A DNA stretch of 64,000 bases from Streptococcus mitis (GTDB lineage Bacteria > Bacillota > Bacilli > Lactobacillales > Streptococcaceae): NCBI RefSeq assembly GCF_000722765.2, contig NZ_CP028415.1, forward strand, positions 564,501 to 628,500, written 5' to 3'. Below, piece after piece: positions 53,291 to 61,666 of this stretch. The notes under the pieces are model-generated. The model did not search any database. It had not been told where the DNA came from and saw nothing but the letters and a program-made list of their open reading frames with translations. Position 1 is the first letter of the stretch. The number at the start of each line of letters is the position of its first letter. The translations under genes and the position numbers were made by a program.

Positions 53291-53758
53291 ATGAACTACA
53301 TACAGAATATCAGAAAAAAAGTTGGAAAAGATAAAATTATTTTAAATTTTACCTGTGGAATATTAAGTCAATCAGGAAAAATTTTATTACAAAAACGAGC
53401 AGATAAAGGAACGTGGGGATTACCAGGTGGTGCTCTTGAATTAGGAGAATCGGCTTTAGAAGCTTTAGTGCGAGAGTTTTATGAAGAAACAGGAGTCGAA
53501 GTGAGGGTGGAAAAACTCTTAAATGTTTATACAAAATATTCAGACAGTTATCCGAATGGTGATGAGGCTCAAGTTCTTACAATCTTGTATTTAGTTTCAT
53601 CTGAAACTTCTATCTCTACAAATTTTTTTACAAGTGATGAAACTTTAGAATTAGGATTTTTTGATCATAGTGACATACAAAATATTGCAATTGTAAACCA
53701 GCAGCATCAAGATATGATAAATGATTTTTTTGAAAATAAGTTCCCAATAGATAGATAA
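53291..53758 (+). CDS. NUDIX hydrolase
   Basis: 155 residues. The Nudix box is GGALELGESALEALVREFYEETGVEV, with all catalytic Glu positions present. It hydrolyses a nucleoside diphosphate linked to some group; substrate unknown. GAGGTG precedes ATG 53291. More AT-rich than pst, perhaps acquired. No partner gene. Confidence 0.9.
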   Translation: MNYIQNIRKKVGKDKIILNFTCGILSQSGKILLQKRADKGTWGLPGGALELGESALEALVREFYEETGVEVRVEKLLNVYTKYSDSYPNGDEAQVLTILYLVSSETSISTNFFTSDETLELGFFDHSDIQNIAIVNQQHQDMINDFFENKFPIDR

Positions 53759-53818
53759 ACTAACCACTGTATTTCTATTTTTTAGTAAATATATTTTATG
53801 AAAATGTAAGAAAAATAC

Positions 53819-53847
53819 TTGACAAGCAACTTGGATAGCGTTATAAT
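53819..53847 (+). promoter_or_regulatory. Promoter of the amino-acid binding lipoprotein
   Basis: Perfect consensus: TTGACA (53819-53824), 17-bp spacer, TATAAT (53842-53847). Confidence 0.92.
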
Positions 53848-53878
53848 TATACAAAATTAACAGAGAGGTTGTTTATTT

Positions 53879-54694
53879 ATGAAATCAAAAAAATGGATAT
53901 TTGTTTTATGTAGCTTTCTTGCAAGTTTCTTCTTAGTGGCTTGCCAGTCGGGTTCGAATGGTTCTCAGTCAGCTGTTGAGGCCATTAAGCAAAAGGGGAA
54001 GTTAGTTGTGGCGACTAGTCCTGACTATGCACCTTTTGAATTCCAATCCTTAGTTGACGGAAAAAACCAGGTAGTCGGTGCGGATATTGATATGGCTCAG
54101 GCTATCGCTGATGAACTTGGGGTGAAATTGGAAATCTCAAGCATGAGTTTTGATAATGTCTTGACTAGTCTTCAAACTGGTAAGTCTGACCTAGCGGTTG
54201 CGGGAATTAGCGCTACTGACGAGAGAAAAGAAGTCTTTGATTTTTCAATCCCTTACTATGAAAACAAGATTAGTTTCTTGGTTCGTAAGTCTGATGTAGA
54301 AAAGTACAAGGATTTAACTAGCCTTGAAAGTGCTAATATTGCAGCCCAAAAAGGAACCGTTCCAGAAGCAATGGTCAAGGAACAATTGCCAAAAGCTCAA
54401 TTGACTTCCCTAGCTAATATGGGTGAAGCTGTTAATGAATTACAGGCTGGAAAAGTAGATGCTGTTCACATGGATGAGCCTGTTGCCCTTAGCTATGCTG
54501 CTAAAAACGCCGACCTAGCTGTCGCAACTGTCAGCTTGAAGATGAAGGACGGCGAAGCTAATGCAGTTGCCCTTAGAAAAAATAGTGCTGATTTGAAAGA
54601 AGTGGTGGACAAGGTCATCCAAAAACTCAAGGATGACGGTACCTACCAAAAATATCTTGAAAAAGCGGCAACCTTAACAGAAGTTGAAGAATAA
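53879..54694 (+). CDS. Amino-acid ABC transporter substrate-binding lipoprotein
   Basis: 271 residues. The signal has a lipobox ending FLVACQ. It has the polar amino-acid family pattern: GKLVVATSPDYAPFEF, VVGADIDMAQAIADELG, SDLAVAGISATDERKEVFDFSIPYY and a C-terminal KLKDDGTYQKYLEK. The specificity is unknown. No permease or ATPase is adjacent, so it must use a transporter encoded elsewhere. The BOX element follows the stop. Confidence 0.92.
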   Translation: MKSKKWIFVLCSFLASFFLVACQSGSNGSQSAVEAIKQKGKLVVATSPDYAPFEFQSLVDGKNQVVGADIDMAQAIADELGVKLEISSMSFDNVLTSLQTGKSDLAVAGISATDERKEVFDFSIPYYENKISFLVRKSDVEKYKDLTSLESANIAAQKGTVPEAMVKEQLPKAQLTSLANMGEAVNELQAGKVDAVHMDEPVALSYAAKNADLAVATVSLKMKDGEANAVALRKNSADLKEVVDKVIQKLKDDGTYQKYLEKAATLTEVEE

Positions 54695-54845
54695 TACTCA
54701 ATGAAAATCAAAGAGCAAACTAGGAAGCTAGCCGCAGGTTGCTCAAAGCACTGCTTTGAGGTTGTAGATAAGACTGACGAAGTCAGTTACATACATCTAC
54801 GCTAAGGCGACGCTGACGTGGTTTGAAGAGATTTTCGAAGAGTAT
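54695..54845. repeat. BOX element (boxA-boxC type)
   Basis: Starts TACTCAATGAAAATCAAAGA (boxA) and ends GAAGAGATTTTCGAAGAGTA (boxC), with no boxB unit visible between. This is the dispersed intergenic repeat of pneumococcus and mitis-group relatives. It forms a stem-loop in RNA and lies between the binding protein and the convergent MocR-type regulator. Confidence 0.93.
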
Positions 54846-54850
54846 AAGAA

Positions 54851-54886
54851 AAAAGCAGAGTTGGAAGTCAATCCAATTCTGCTTTT
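54851..54886. terminator. Bidirectional terminator
   Basis: AAAAGCAGAGTTGGA / TCCAATTCTGCTTTT stem with one mismatch, overlapping the end of the regulator gene. Confidence 0.85.
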
Positions 54887-56139
54887 AAATAGTTTAAAAC
54901 CTTTTCCAGATTGTCTAAGGACACCTTGGCAAATTGATAAGGACAGGCACACAAGTAAGCCTCTTCAAAGAAATCCAAGCCTAGTTGGCTGTGTTTGAGA
55001 CTGGAAATTTTAGGGTATCGTCTGAGATCAAGCAATATACCATCGTGTAGGGGAAAATGAGGAAGGGGACAAGGAGTGTTAGCTAGTCTTTCCTCGATTT
55101 GTTTTTGGTAGTATTCCTGATTGGACAAGCGAGCTAGCCGGTTTTTCTCAAACAGTTGACTATCAATATAGAGTGACAGGGCCTTTTGCATGATGAGGTT
55201 GCTGTCGTAATCTAGGATATTTTTGTAGGCCACAAAGGCTTCTTTGATAGCATTTGGAAGGATGAGTGCTGTAATCCGCAGGGCTGGAAAGAGGCTGGTT
55301 GAGAAGGACTTTATGTAAATGACGCGCTCCTCTGTATCTAGATAGTGGAAGGTCTGGCCCTTTTTAGAGTCCAAATCCCCCAGATAGTCGTCCTCTACGA
55401 TATAGACTCCATACTTGGCAGCTAAGTCAAGAATAGCCCGTTTGTCCTGCTCTGAATAGGAATGTCCCAGAGGATAGTGAAAACGAGGAATGGTATAGAA
55501 AAACTTAATTTGTCCTGTTTTGAAGTGGCCTTCCAGTTCCTCCAAGTCAATCCCATCAATGCCTCGTTCGATCGTTTGATAGTCCAGACCTTGAGCAATC
55601 AAGAGGCGATTCATCCGATGGTAGGTAGGCTGTTCCACCAAGATTTCCTTTGCTTGGCTAGGAAAGGATATTTGAGAGAGGATAAACAAGGCTTGTTGAG
55701 TTCCAGAAGTCAGTACCAGTTGATCAGCCTTGCAGTAGAGAGCTTGGTCAAAGAGGAGTTTATGAATGGATTGTCTTAAGTCTTCTAATCCTTCTTGGTT
55801 ATCATAGTAGTTGAAGAGGTAGTTTTCCCGGCCAATCAGGGTTTCATTGACACAGAGTCGGAAATCGTCATAGGCACTGGCGTGTTCATCGGTAACCTCG
55901 ATTTCTAGGTCCTGGTGTTGCCCTTGTTCTAGGACATAGTAACCACTCTGGGGCTTGGCATAGAGATATTGTTCGTGCCGTAATTCCAACAGGGCTCGTT
56001 GGACAGTATCCTTGCTACAGTGAAAGTCAAGGCTCAGTTGACGGATAGAAGGCAGTCGGCTACCCGTTGGAAAGCGTCCAGACTCGATACCATTTTTCAG
56101 ATAGGAAACAACCTCTTGGTACTTGCTTTGTTTCTTCAT
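54868..56139 (-). CDS. MocR-type regulator (GntR DNA-binding plus aminotransferase domain)
   Basis: 423 residues. The N-terminal GntR winged helix (about 5-70: GSRLPSIRQLSLDFHCSKDTVQRALLEL) is joined to a class I aminotransferase fold. The PLP lysine is expected in IYIKSFSTSLFPALRI (about residue 270), with VEDDYLGDL upstream. MocR proteins act as metabolite-sensing regulators rather than enzymes. Its target is not apparent; alsD is the nearest divergent gene. Confidence 0.9.
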   Translation of the reverse strand: MKKQSKYQEVVSYLKNGIESGRFPTGSRLPSIRQLSLDFHCSKDTVQRALLELRHEQYLYAKPQSGYYVLEQGQHQDLEIEVTDEHASAYDDFRLCVNETLIGRENYLFNYYDNQEGLEDLRQSIHKLLFDQALYCKADQLVLTSGTQQALFILSQISFPSQAKEILVEQPTYHRMNRLLIAQGLDYQTIERGIDGIDLEELEGHFKTGQIKFFYTIPRFHYPLGHSYSEQDKRAILDLAAKYGVYIVEDDYLGDLDSKKGQTFHYLDTEERVIYIKSFSTSLFPALRITALILPNAIKEAFVAYKNILDYDSNLIMQKALSLYIDSQLFEKNRLARLSNQEYYQKQIEERLANTPCPLPHFPLHDGILLDLRRYPKISSLKHSQLGLDFFEEAYLCACPYQFAKVSLDNLEKVLNYLKAELD

Positions 56140-56233
56140 TCCAGACCTCCCTTGATTTTGTTACATTGTACCCTTTTTTTTCTTTCTTGGCAATGTCTAG
56201 GGTGTTTCTCTCGTTCACATCTAAGGCCAAATG

Positions 56234-56242
56234 TGGTATACT
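56234..56242 (+). promoter_or_regulatory. alsD promoter, extended -10
   Basis: TGGTATACT (hexamer 56237-56242). Seven bases later, ATG 56250 opens a short ORF; the alsD ATG is 56281. Confidence 0.6.
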
Positions 56243-56249
56243 TAGGAGT

Positions 56250-56288
56250 ATGATTTATAGAATAACAGATAAGAAAGTGAATGGATAA
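56250..56288 (+). other. Twelve-codon ORF overlapping the alsD start
   Basis: MIYRITDKKVNG and stop. Its ATG lies 7 nt after the -10, so it could be translated from a leaderless 5' end. Its stop overlaps the alsD ATG region (56281), which would allow coupling. Confidence 0.4.
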
Positions 56289-57012
56289 GAACGTGCAGGA
56301 ACCAGTGAAATTATTTCAATACAATACCCTTGGAGCCTTGATGGCAGGCCTTTATGGTGGTACCATGACAGTAGGAGAATTGCTAGAGCATGGTGACCTT
56401 GGTTTGGGAACCTTGGATTCTATTGATGGGGAATTGATTGTATTGGATGGCAAGGCCTACCAGGCCAAAGGCTCAGGAGATCAGCCAGAAATTGTGGAAG
56501 TATCACCAGATGCCCTTATTCCTTATGCAGCAGTAGTACCGCATCAGGCAGAGGTCATTTTCCGCCAGCGCTTTGAGATGACAGACAAGGAATTGGAAGA
56601 GCGAATCGAGTCTTATTATGATGGGGAAAATCTTTTCCGCTCTATCAAGATTCGTGGGGAATTTTCTCATATGCATGTGCGCATGATTCCCAAGTCGACA
56701 CCAGATACCAAGTTTGCTGAGGTCGCAACCCATCAACCGGAATATAGTCGCGACAATGTGGCGGGAACCATCGTTGGTTTCTGGACGCCAGAGATTTTCC
56801 ATGGGGTCAGTGTGGCAGGCTATCATCTGCACTTCATCTCAGATGATTTGACCTTCGGTGGTCATGTCATGGACTTTGTCATCAAGGAAGGCATTATCGA
56901 GGTGGGAGCTGTTGATCAGTTGGACCAACGTTTCCCAGTCCAAGACCGTCAATACTTGTTTGCTAAGTTCAATGTTGACGAGATGAAAAAAGATATTGAA
57001 AAGGCGGAATAG
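56281..57012 (+). CDS. alsD: Alpha-acetolactate decarboxylase
   Basis: Converts acetolactate to acetoin, balancing pyruvate and branched-chain amino acid flux. 243 residues. The zinc-site histidines are visible in VAGYHLHFISDD and FGGHVMDF, and the N-terminal FQYNTLGALMAGLYGG is typical. The ribosome site is weak (AAGAAAG). A YhfC-type gene follows 9 nt later, so the two are co-transcribed. Confidence 0.95.
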   Translation: MDKNVQEPVKLFQYNTLGALMAGLYGGTMTVGELLEHGDLGLGTLDSIDGELIVLDGKAYQAKGSGDQPEIVEVSPDALIPYAAVVPHQAEVIFRQRFEMTDKELEERIESYYDGENLFRSIKIRGEFSHMHVRMIPKSTPDTKFAEVATHQPEYSRDNVAGTIVGFWTPEIFHGVSVAGYHLHFISDDLTFGGHVMDFVIKEGIIEVGAVDQLDQRFPVQDRQYLFAKFNVDEMKKDIEKAE

Positions 57013-57021
57013 GAGAAGAAA

Positions 57022-57774
57022 ATGACCATTCATATTATCATTACCATGGTGCTGTTGCTAGCTTTTCTGTTTGGGAGCATTTGGTATGCCAAAAAGAAAT
57101 ACCAGATTAATCTAGCTGTCTTGGGCTTGGGGGCTGTTGCTTTCTTTGTCTCTTCACAGATTTTAGAAAAACTGGTGCATATCTTAGTTTTGCATCCTCA
57201 AAAAGACGGTAGTATTGCCCTCTTGCAGGATCATCCACTTCTCTATATCATCTATGGCCTAGTCATGGCAGCATTTTTTGAGGAAACTGCTCGTCTTATT
57301 TTCTTCAAATGGTTGGAGAAAAAGAGAAGTTTGGAAAAGGCAGATGCCTTGGCTTATGGATTGGGGCATGGTGGCTTGGAGTTGATTTTCCTAGGTCTTA
57401 CTAGTTTGATTAATCTCTACATCGTTCTCTCAGCAGTTCAAACGCAAAATCCACAGGTTATGCAATTGCTGTCTGAAAATATGTTGAAAACGATTCAGTC
57501 GCTATCAGTCTGGCAGATTTATTTGCTTGGTTTTGAGAGAATCTTGGCGCTAGGTTTCCAATTACTCTTGACTGTTTGGGTTTACCAAGCTGTTCGCCAG
57601 AAGAAATGGATTTATCTCCTAGCGGCCTATGGACTACATGCCTTCTTTGACCTGGTACCATCTCTAGCTCAAGTAGGATGGATTACAAGTCCAGTCTTGG
57701 TTGAAGTTGTCCTAGCAATTGAACTTGTTCTAGTCGCCTATGGAACCAAGGCCATCTTTTGCAAAAAATCATAA
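57022..57774 (+). CDS. YhfC family intramembrane metalloprotease-like protein
   Basis: 250 residues, about seven helices. YhfC marks: AAFFEETARLIFFKWLEKK, the EEtaR motif, then YGLGHGGLELIFLG, a His-containing motif, and GLHAFFDLVP. These resemble CAAX-type protease motifs. Substrate unknown. AGGAGAAGAA lies before ATG 57022. Confidence 0.88.
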   Translation: MTIHIIITMVLLLAFLFGSIWYAKKKYQINLAVLGLGAVAFFVSSQILEKLVHILVLHPQKDGSIALLQDHPLLYIIYGLVMAAFFEETARLIFFKWLEKKRSLEKADALAYGLGHGGLELIFLGLTSLINLYIVLSAVQTQNPQVMQLLSENMLKTIQSLSVWQIYLLGFERILALGFQLLLTVWVYQAVRQKKWIYLLAAYGLHAFFDLVPSLAQVGWITSPVLVEVVLAIELVLVAYGTKAIFCKKS

Positions 57775-57775
57775 G

Positions 57776-57798
57776 AAAAGGGGGAAACCTCTTTTTTT
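57776..57798 (+). terminator. Terminator after the YhfC-type gene
   Basis: AGGGG / CCTCT hairpin with GAAA loop and seven T. Confidence 0.8.
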
Positions 57799-57886
57799 GT
57801 TTAAAATAAGCCCAAGATTTTTTTAGGGTCGTCAAATGGTCTTAAAAATGGTATAATGGAATGAATTTTGTAAAAGGAAGAGTGTC

Positions 57887-58792
57887 ATGTCAGTAAAAGA
57901 AAAAATACTTGAAATCTTAGAAGGGATTGATATCCGTTTCAAGGAACCCTTGCATAGCTATAGTTATACAAAAGTAGGTGGAGAGGCTGATTATCTGGTC
58001 TTTCCACGAAATCGTTTTGAGTTGGCTCGCGTTGTTAAATTTGCCAATCAAGAAAATATTCCTTGGATGGTTCTTGGAAATGCTAGTAACATCATCGTTC
58101 GTGATGGAGGTATTCGTGGATTTGTCATCTTGTGTGACAAGCTTAATAACGTTTCCGTTGATGGCTATACTATTGAAGCAGAAGCTGGTGCTAACTTGAT
58201 TGAGACAACTCGCATTGCCCTTCGTCATAGTTTGACTGGTTTTGAGTTTGCTTGTGGCATTCCTGGAAGTGTCGGTGGTGCTGTCTTTATGAATGCGGGT
58301 GCCTATGGTGGCGAGATTGCCCATATCTTACAGTCTTGTAAGGTCTTGACCAAGGATGGAGAAATCGAGACCCTGTCTGCCAAAGATTTGGCTTTTGGTT
58401 ACCGCCATTCAGCCATTCAGGAGTCTGGTGCAATTGTCTTGTCAGCTAAATTTTCCCTTGCTCCAGGAAACCATCAGGTTATCAAGCAAGAAATGGATCG
58501 CTTGACGCATCTCCGTGAACTCAAGCAACCTTTAGAATACCCATCTTGTGGTTCAGTATTTAAGCGTCCAGTAGGGCATTTTGCAGGTCAGTTAATTTCA
58601 GAAGCTGGCTTGAAAGGCTATCGTATTGGTGGAGTAGAAGTCTCAGAAAAACACGCAGGTTTTATGATTAATGTTGCTGATGGAACGGCCAAAGACTACG
58701 AAGACTTGATTGAGTCTGTGATTGAAAAAGTCAAGGAACACTCTGGCGTTACTCTTGAGAGAGAAGTCCGTATTTTAGGTGAAAGTAAGTAG
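57887..58792 (+). CDS. murB: UDP-N-acetylenolpyruvoylglucosamine reductase MurB
   Basis: FAD enzyme that reduces UDP-GlcNAc-enolpyruvate to UDP-MurNAc. 301 residues, type IIa. Motifs: [49 protein letters not shown] and the catalytic [11 protein letters not shown]. Extended -10 TGGTATAAT (hexamer 57852-57857) and AAAGGAAGAG precede ATG 57887. In pneumococcus murB is co-transcribed with potABCD; no terminator is seen after it here. Confidence 0.97.
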   Translation: MSVKEKILEILEGIDIRFKEPLHSYSYTKVGGEADYLVFPRNRFELARVVKFANQENIPWMVLGNASNIIVRDGGIRGFVILCDKLNNVSVDGYTIEAEAGANLIETTRIALRHSLTGFEFACGIPGSVGGAVFMNAGAYGGEIAHILQSCKVLTKDGEIETLSAKDLAFGYRHSAIQESGAIVLSAKFSLAPGNHQVIKQEMDRLTHLRELKQPLEYPSCGSVFKRPVGHFAGQLISEAGLKGYRIGGVEVSEKHAGFMINVADGTAKDYEDLIESVIEKVKEHSGVTLEREVRILGESK

Positions 58793-58819
58793 GAAGCTGT
58801 AGTTGAAAAGCTGCTGCTA

Positions 58820-58925
58820 TGTCATGGAAAGGGGGTGAAAGCCTATCGTCAGTGCAGAAGAATGTAGGCAGTTCAATCTCCTACACGAGGTGGTAGCGGC
58901 CTGACAGAGCCCTGATCTGTTAATC
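58820..58925 (+). ncRNA. Possible structured leader element between murB and potA
   Basis: Nested complementarities: AGGG (about 58829) / CCCT (near 58910), GTCAG (58849-58853) / CTGAC (58901-58905) and TGTAGG (58863-58868) / CCTACA (58880-58885). The 3' part includes GAGGTGGTAGCGG, which loosely resembles, but does not match, a T-box. It lies upstream of potA and could sense polyamines or be a processing site. Unrecognised; comparative support needed. Confidence 0.35.
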
Positions 58926-58944
58926 TATGAAAAAGAAGGAATAA

Positions 58945-58971
58945 ATGACAATTGAAAAAACCAATTATTGA
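58945..58971 (+). other. Eight-codon ORF overlapping the potA start
   Basis: AAGAAGGA is 4 nt before ATG 58945, which reads MTIEKTNY and stops inside potA in another frame. The potA TTG (58952) lies within it. Confidence 0.35.
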
Positions 58972-60109
58972 ATTCAAAAACGTCTCTAAAGTTTTTGAAG
59001 ACAGCAACACCAAGGTTCTCAAAGACATCAACTTTGAGTTGGAAGAAGGGAAATTCTATACCCTTCTAGGCGCATCTGGTTCAGGGAAATCAACCATCCT
59101 AAACATTATTGCAGGTTTACTGGATGCGACGACAGGAGATATTTTACTGGACGGTGTCCGCATCAATGACATCCCAACCAACAAGCGAGACGTCCATACG
59201 GTCTTCCAATCCTATGCCTTGTTTCCACATATGAATGTGTTTGAAAATGTTGCCTTTCCGCTCCGCTTGCGCAAGATTGACAAGAAAGAAATCGAGAAAC
59301 GCGTAGCGGAAGTTCTCAAGATGGTTCAGTTGGAAGGGTATGAAAAACGTTCCATTCGTAAACTTTCTGGAGGACAACGTCAGCGTGTGGCTATTGCCCG
59401 TGCCATCATCAACCAACCCCGTGTGGTTTTGTTGGACGAGCCTTTGTCAGCGTTGGACTTGAAATTAAGAACAGACATGCAGTACGAACTGCGTGAACTG
59501 CAACAACGATTGGGTATTACCTTTGTTTTTGTCACTCACGATCAGGAAGAAGCACTTGCCATGAGTGACTGGATTTTCGTTATGAATGATGGTGAGATTG
59601 TCCAGTCTGGAACTCCTGTGGACATCTACGATGAGCCGATCAACCACTTTGTTGCCACCTTTATCGGTGAGTCAAATATCTTGCCAGGTACCATGATTGA
59701 GGACTACTTGGTTGAGTTTAACGGCAAACGCTTCGAAGCAGTCGATGGGGGGATGAAGCCAAATGAGCCTGTTGAAATCGTTATTCGTCCAGAGGACTTG
59801 CGTATTACCCTGCCTGAAGAAGGCAAGCTCCAAGTTAAGGTTGATACCCAGCTCTTCCGTGGGGTTCACTATGAGATTATCGCTTACGATGAACTTGGAA
59901 ATGAATGGATGATTCACTCGACTCGTAAGGCCATCGTGGGTGAGGAAATCGGTCTGGACTTTGAACCAGAAGACATCCACATCATGCGTCTCAACGAAAC
60001 AGAAGAAGAGTTCGATGCTCGTATCGAAGAATATGTGGAAATCGAAGAGCAAGAAGCAGGTCTGATCAATGCAATCGAGGAGGAAAGAGATGAAGAAAAC
60101 AAGCTCTAA
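58952..60109 (+). CDS. potA: Spermidine/putrescine ABC transporter ATPase PotA
   Basis: 385 residues. Walker [12 protein letters not shown] (about 39-49), [28 protein letters not shown] and [13 protein letters not shown], then a C-terminal TOBE domain (about 280-350) and an acidic tail. Energises polyamine import. The start is TTG 58952 ([14 protein letters not shown]), 11 nt from AAGGA; an ATG is only available in another frame. Overlaps potB by 20 nt. Confidence 0.95.
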   Translation: MKKPIIEFKNVSKVFEDSNTKVLKDINFELEEGKFYTLLGASGSGKSTILNIIAGLLDATTGDILLDGVRINDIPTNKRDVHTVFQSYALFPHMNVFENVAFPLRLRKIDKKEIEKRVAEVLKMVQLEGYEKRSIRKLSGGQRQRVAIARAIINQPRVVLLDEPLSALDLKLRTDMQYELRELQQRLGITFVFVTHDQEEALAMSDWIFVMNDGEIVQSGTPVDIYDEPINHFVATFIGESNILPGTMIEDYLVEFNGKRFEAVDGGMKPNEPVEIVIRPEDLRITLPEEGKLQVKVDTQLFRGVHYEIIAYDELGNEWMIHSTRKAIVGEEIGLDFEPEDIHIMRLNETEEEFDARIEEYVEIEEQEAGLINAIEEERDEENKL

Positions 60110-60896
60110 ACTCTTTGTAGTGCCCTACATGCTTTGGATTGCCCTCTTTGTCCTGGCACCCTTGGTCTTGATTTTTGGACAATCCTTTTTCAACATCGAA
60201 GGCCAGTTTAGTTTAGAAAACTATAAATCTTACTTTGCGTCACAAAACTTGACCTACCTAAAAATGAGCTTCAACTCAGTGCTTTATGCAGGAATTGTGA
60301 CCTTTGTGACCTTGCTTATCAGCTATCCGACAGCCCTCTTTTTGACTCGTCTCAAGCACCGTCAACTCTGGCTCATGCTGATTATCCTGCCAACTTGGAT
60401 CAATTTGCTCCTTAAAGCTTATGCTTTTATCGGGATTTTTGGTCAAAATGGCTCTATTAACCAGTTTTTGGAATTTATCGGAATCGGTTCGCAACAGTTG
60501 CTCTTTACCGATTTCTCATTTATCTTTGTCGCAAGCTACATCGAGCTTCCCTTTATGATTTTGCCCATTTTCAATGTCTTGGACGATATGGACAACAATC
60601 TCATCAATGCCAGTTACGACCTCGGTGCGACCAAGTGGGAGACTTTCCGCCATGTCATTTTCCCTCTGTCTATGAACGGCGTGCGAAGTGGGGTCCAATC
60701 TGTCTTTATCCCAAGTTTGAGTCTCTTCATGCTGACCCGTTTGATTGGTGGGAACCGCGTTATCACCTTGGGGACGGCTATTGAACAGAATTTTCTAACC
60801 AATGACAACTACGGTATGGGTTCAACCATTGGTGTAATTCTCATCCTGACCATGTTCATCACCATGTGGGTGACCAAGGAAAGGAGAGAACGATGA
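60090..60896 (+). CDS. potB: Polyamine ABC transporter permease PotB
   Basis: 268 residues, six helices, with the EAA loop [32 protein letters not shown] 60090 is chosen for its GAGGAGG site inside the end of potA. Overlaps potC by 4 nt. Confidence 0.95.
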   Translation: MKKTSSKLFVVPYMLWIALFVLAPLVLIFGQSFFNIEGQFSLENYKSYFASQNLTYLKMSFNSVLYAGIVTFVTLLISYPTALFLTRLKHRQLWLMLIILPTWINLLLKAYAFIGIFGQNGSINQFLEFIGIGSQQLLFTDFSFIFVASYIELPFMILPIFNVLDDMDNNLINASYDLGATKWETFRHVIFPLSMNGVRSGVQSVFIPSLSLFMLTRLIGGNRVITLGTAIEQNFLTNDNYGMGSTIGVILILTMFITMWVTKERRER

Positions 60897-61666
60897 AAAA
60901 ATTTGCCAACCTTTATCTGGGACTGGTCTTTCTTGTCCTCTACCTGCCGATTTTTTACTTAATTGGCTATGCCTTTAATGCAGGTAACGACATGAATAGC
61001 TTTACAGGCTTTAGCTTGAGCCATTTTAAAACCATGTTTGGCGATAGTCGTCTTATGTTGATTGTGACTCAGACCTTTTTCTTGGCCTTCCTATCAGCCT
61101 TGATAGCGACCATTATTGGGACTTTCGGTGCTATTTACATTTACCAGTCTCGTAAGAAATACCAAGAAGCCTTTCTTTCACTCAATAATATCCTCATGGT
61201 TGCGCCTGATGTTATGATTGGTGCCAGCTTCTTGATTCTCTTTACCCAACTCAAGTTTTCACTTGGCTTTTTGACGGTTCTATCTAGTCACGTGGCCTTC
61301 TCCATTCCTATCGTGGTCTTGATGGTCTTGCCACGTCTTAAGGAAATGAATGGCGATATGATTCATGCGGCCTATGACCTTGGTGCCAGTCAATTTCAGA
61401 TGTTCAAGGAAATCATGCTTCCTTACCTAACTCCGTCTATCATTGCAGGTTATTTCATGGCCTTCACCTATTCTCTAGATGACTTTGCTGTGACCTTCTT
61501 TGTAACGGGAAATGGCTTTTCAACCCTGTCAGTCGAGATTTACTCTCGTGCTCGTAAGGGGATTTCGCTAGAAATCAATGCCCTGTCTGCCCTTGTCTTT
61601 CTCTTTAGTATTATCTTAGTTGTTGGATATTACTTTATCTCACGTGAGAAGGAGGAGCAAGCATGA
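60893..61666 (+). CDS. potC: Polyamine ABC transporter permease PotC
   Basis: 257 residues, six helices. EAA loop DMIHAAYDLGASQFQMFKEIMLPYLTPSI; SLDDFAVTFFVTG is typical of PotC. Overlaps potB and potD by 4 nt each (ATGA). Confidence 0.95.
   Translation: MKKFANLYLGLVFLVLYLPIFYLIGYAFNAGNDMNSFTGFSLSHFKTMFGDSRLMLIVTQTFFLAFLSALIATIIGTFGAIYIYQSRKKYQEAFLSLNNILMVAPDVMIGASFLILFTQLKFSLGFLTVLSSHVAFSIPIVVLMVLPRLKEMNGDMIHAAYDLGASQFQMFKEIMLPYLTPSIIAGYFMAFTYSLDDFAVTFFVTGNGFSTLSVEIYSRARKGISLEINALSALVFLFSIILVVGYYFISREKEEQA

Noticed and set aside
57861..57896. Eleven-codon ORF ([11 protein letters not shown]) overlapping the murB start
   Set aside because: The ATG is only 3 nt after the -10 hexamer, too close to be in the transcript; murB has its own good ribosome site.
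58880..58915. GAGGTGGTAGCGG before potA as a T-box
   Set aside because: The core TGGNACCGCG is not matched, and no specifier stem or competing terminator was found; kept only as a possible unknown RNA.
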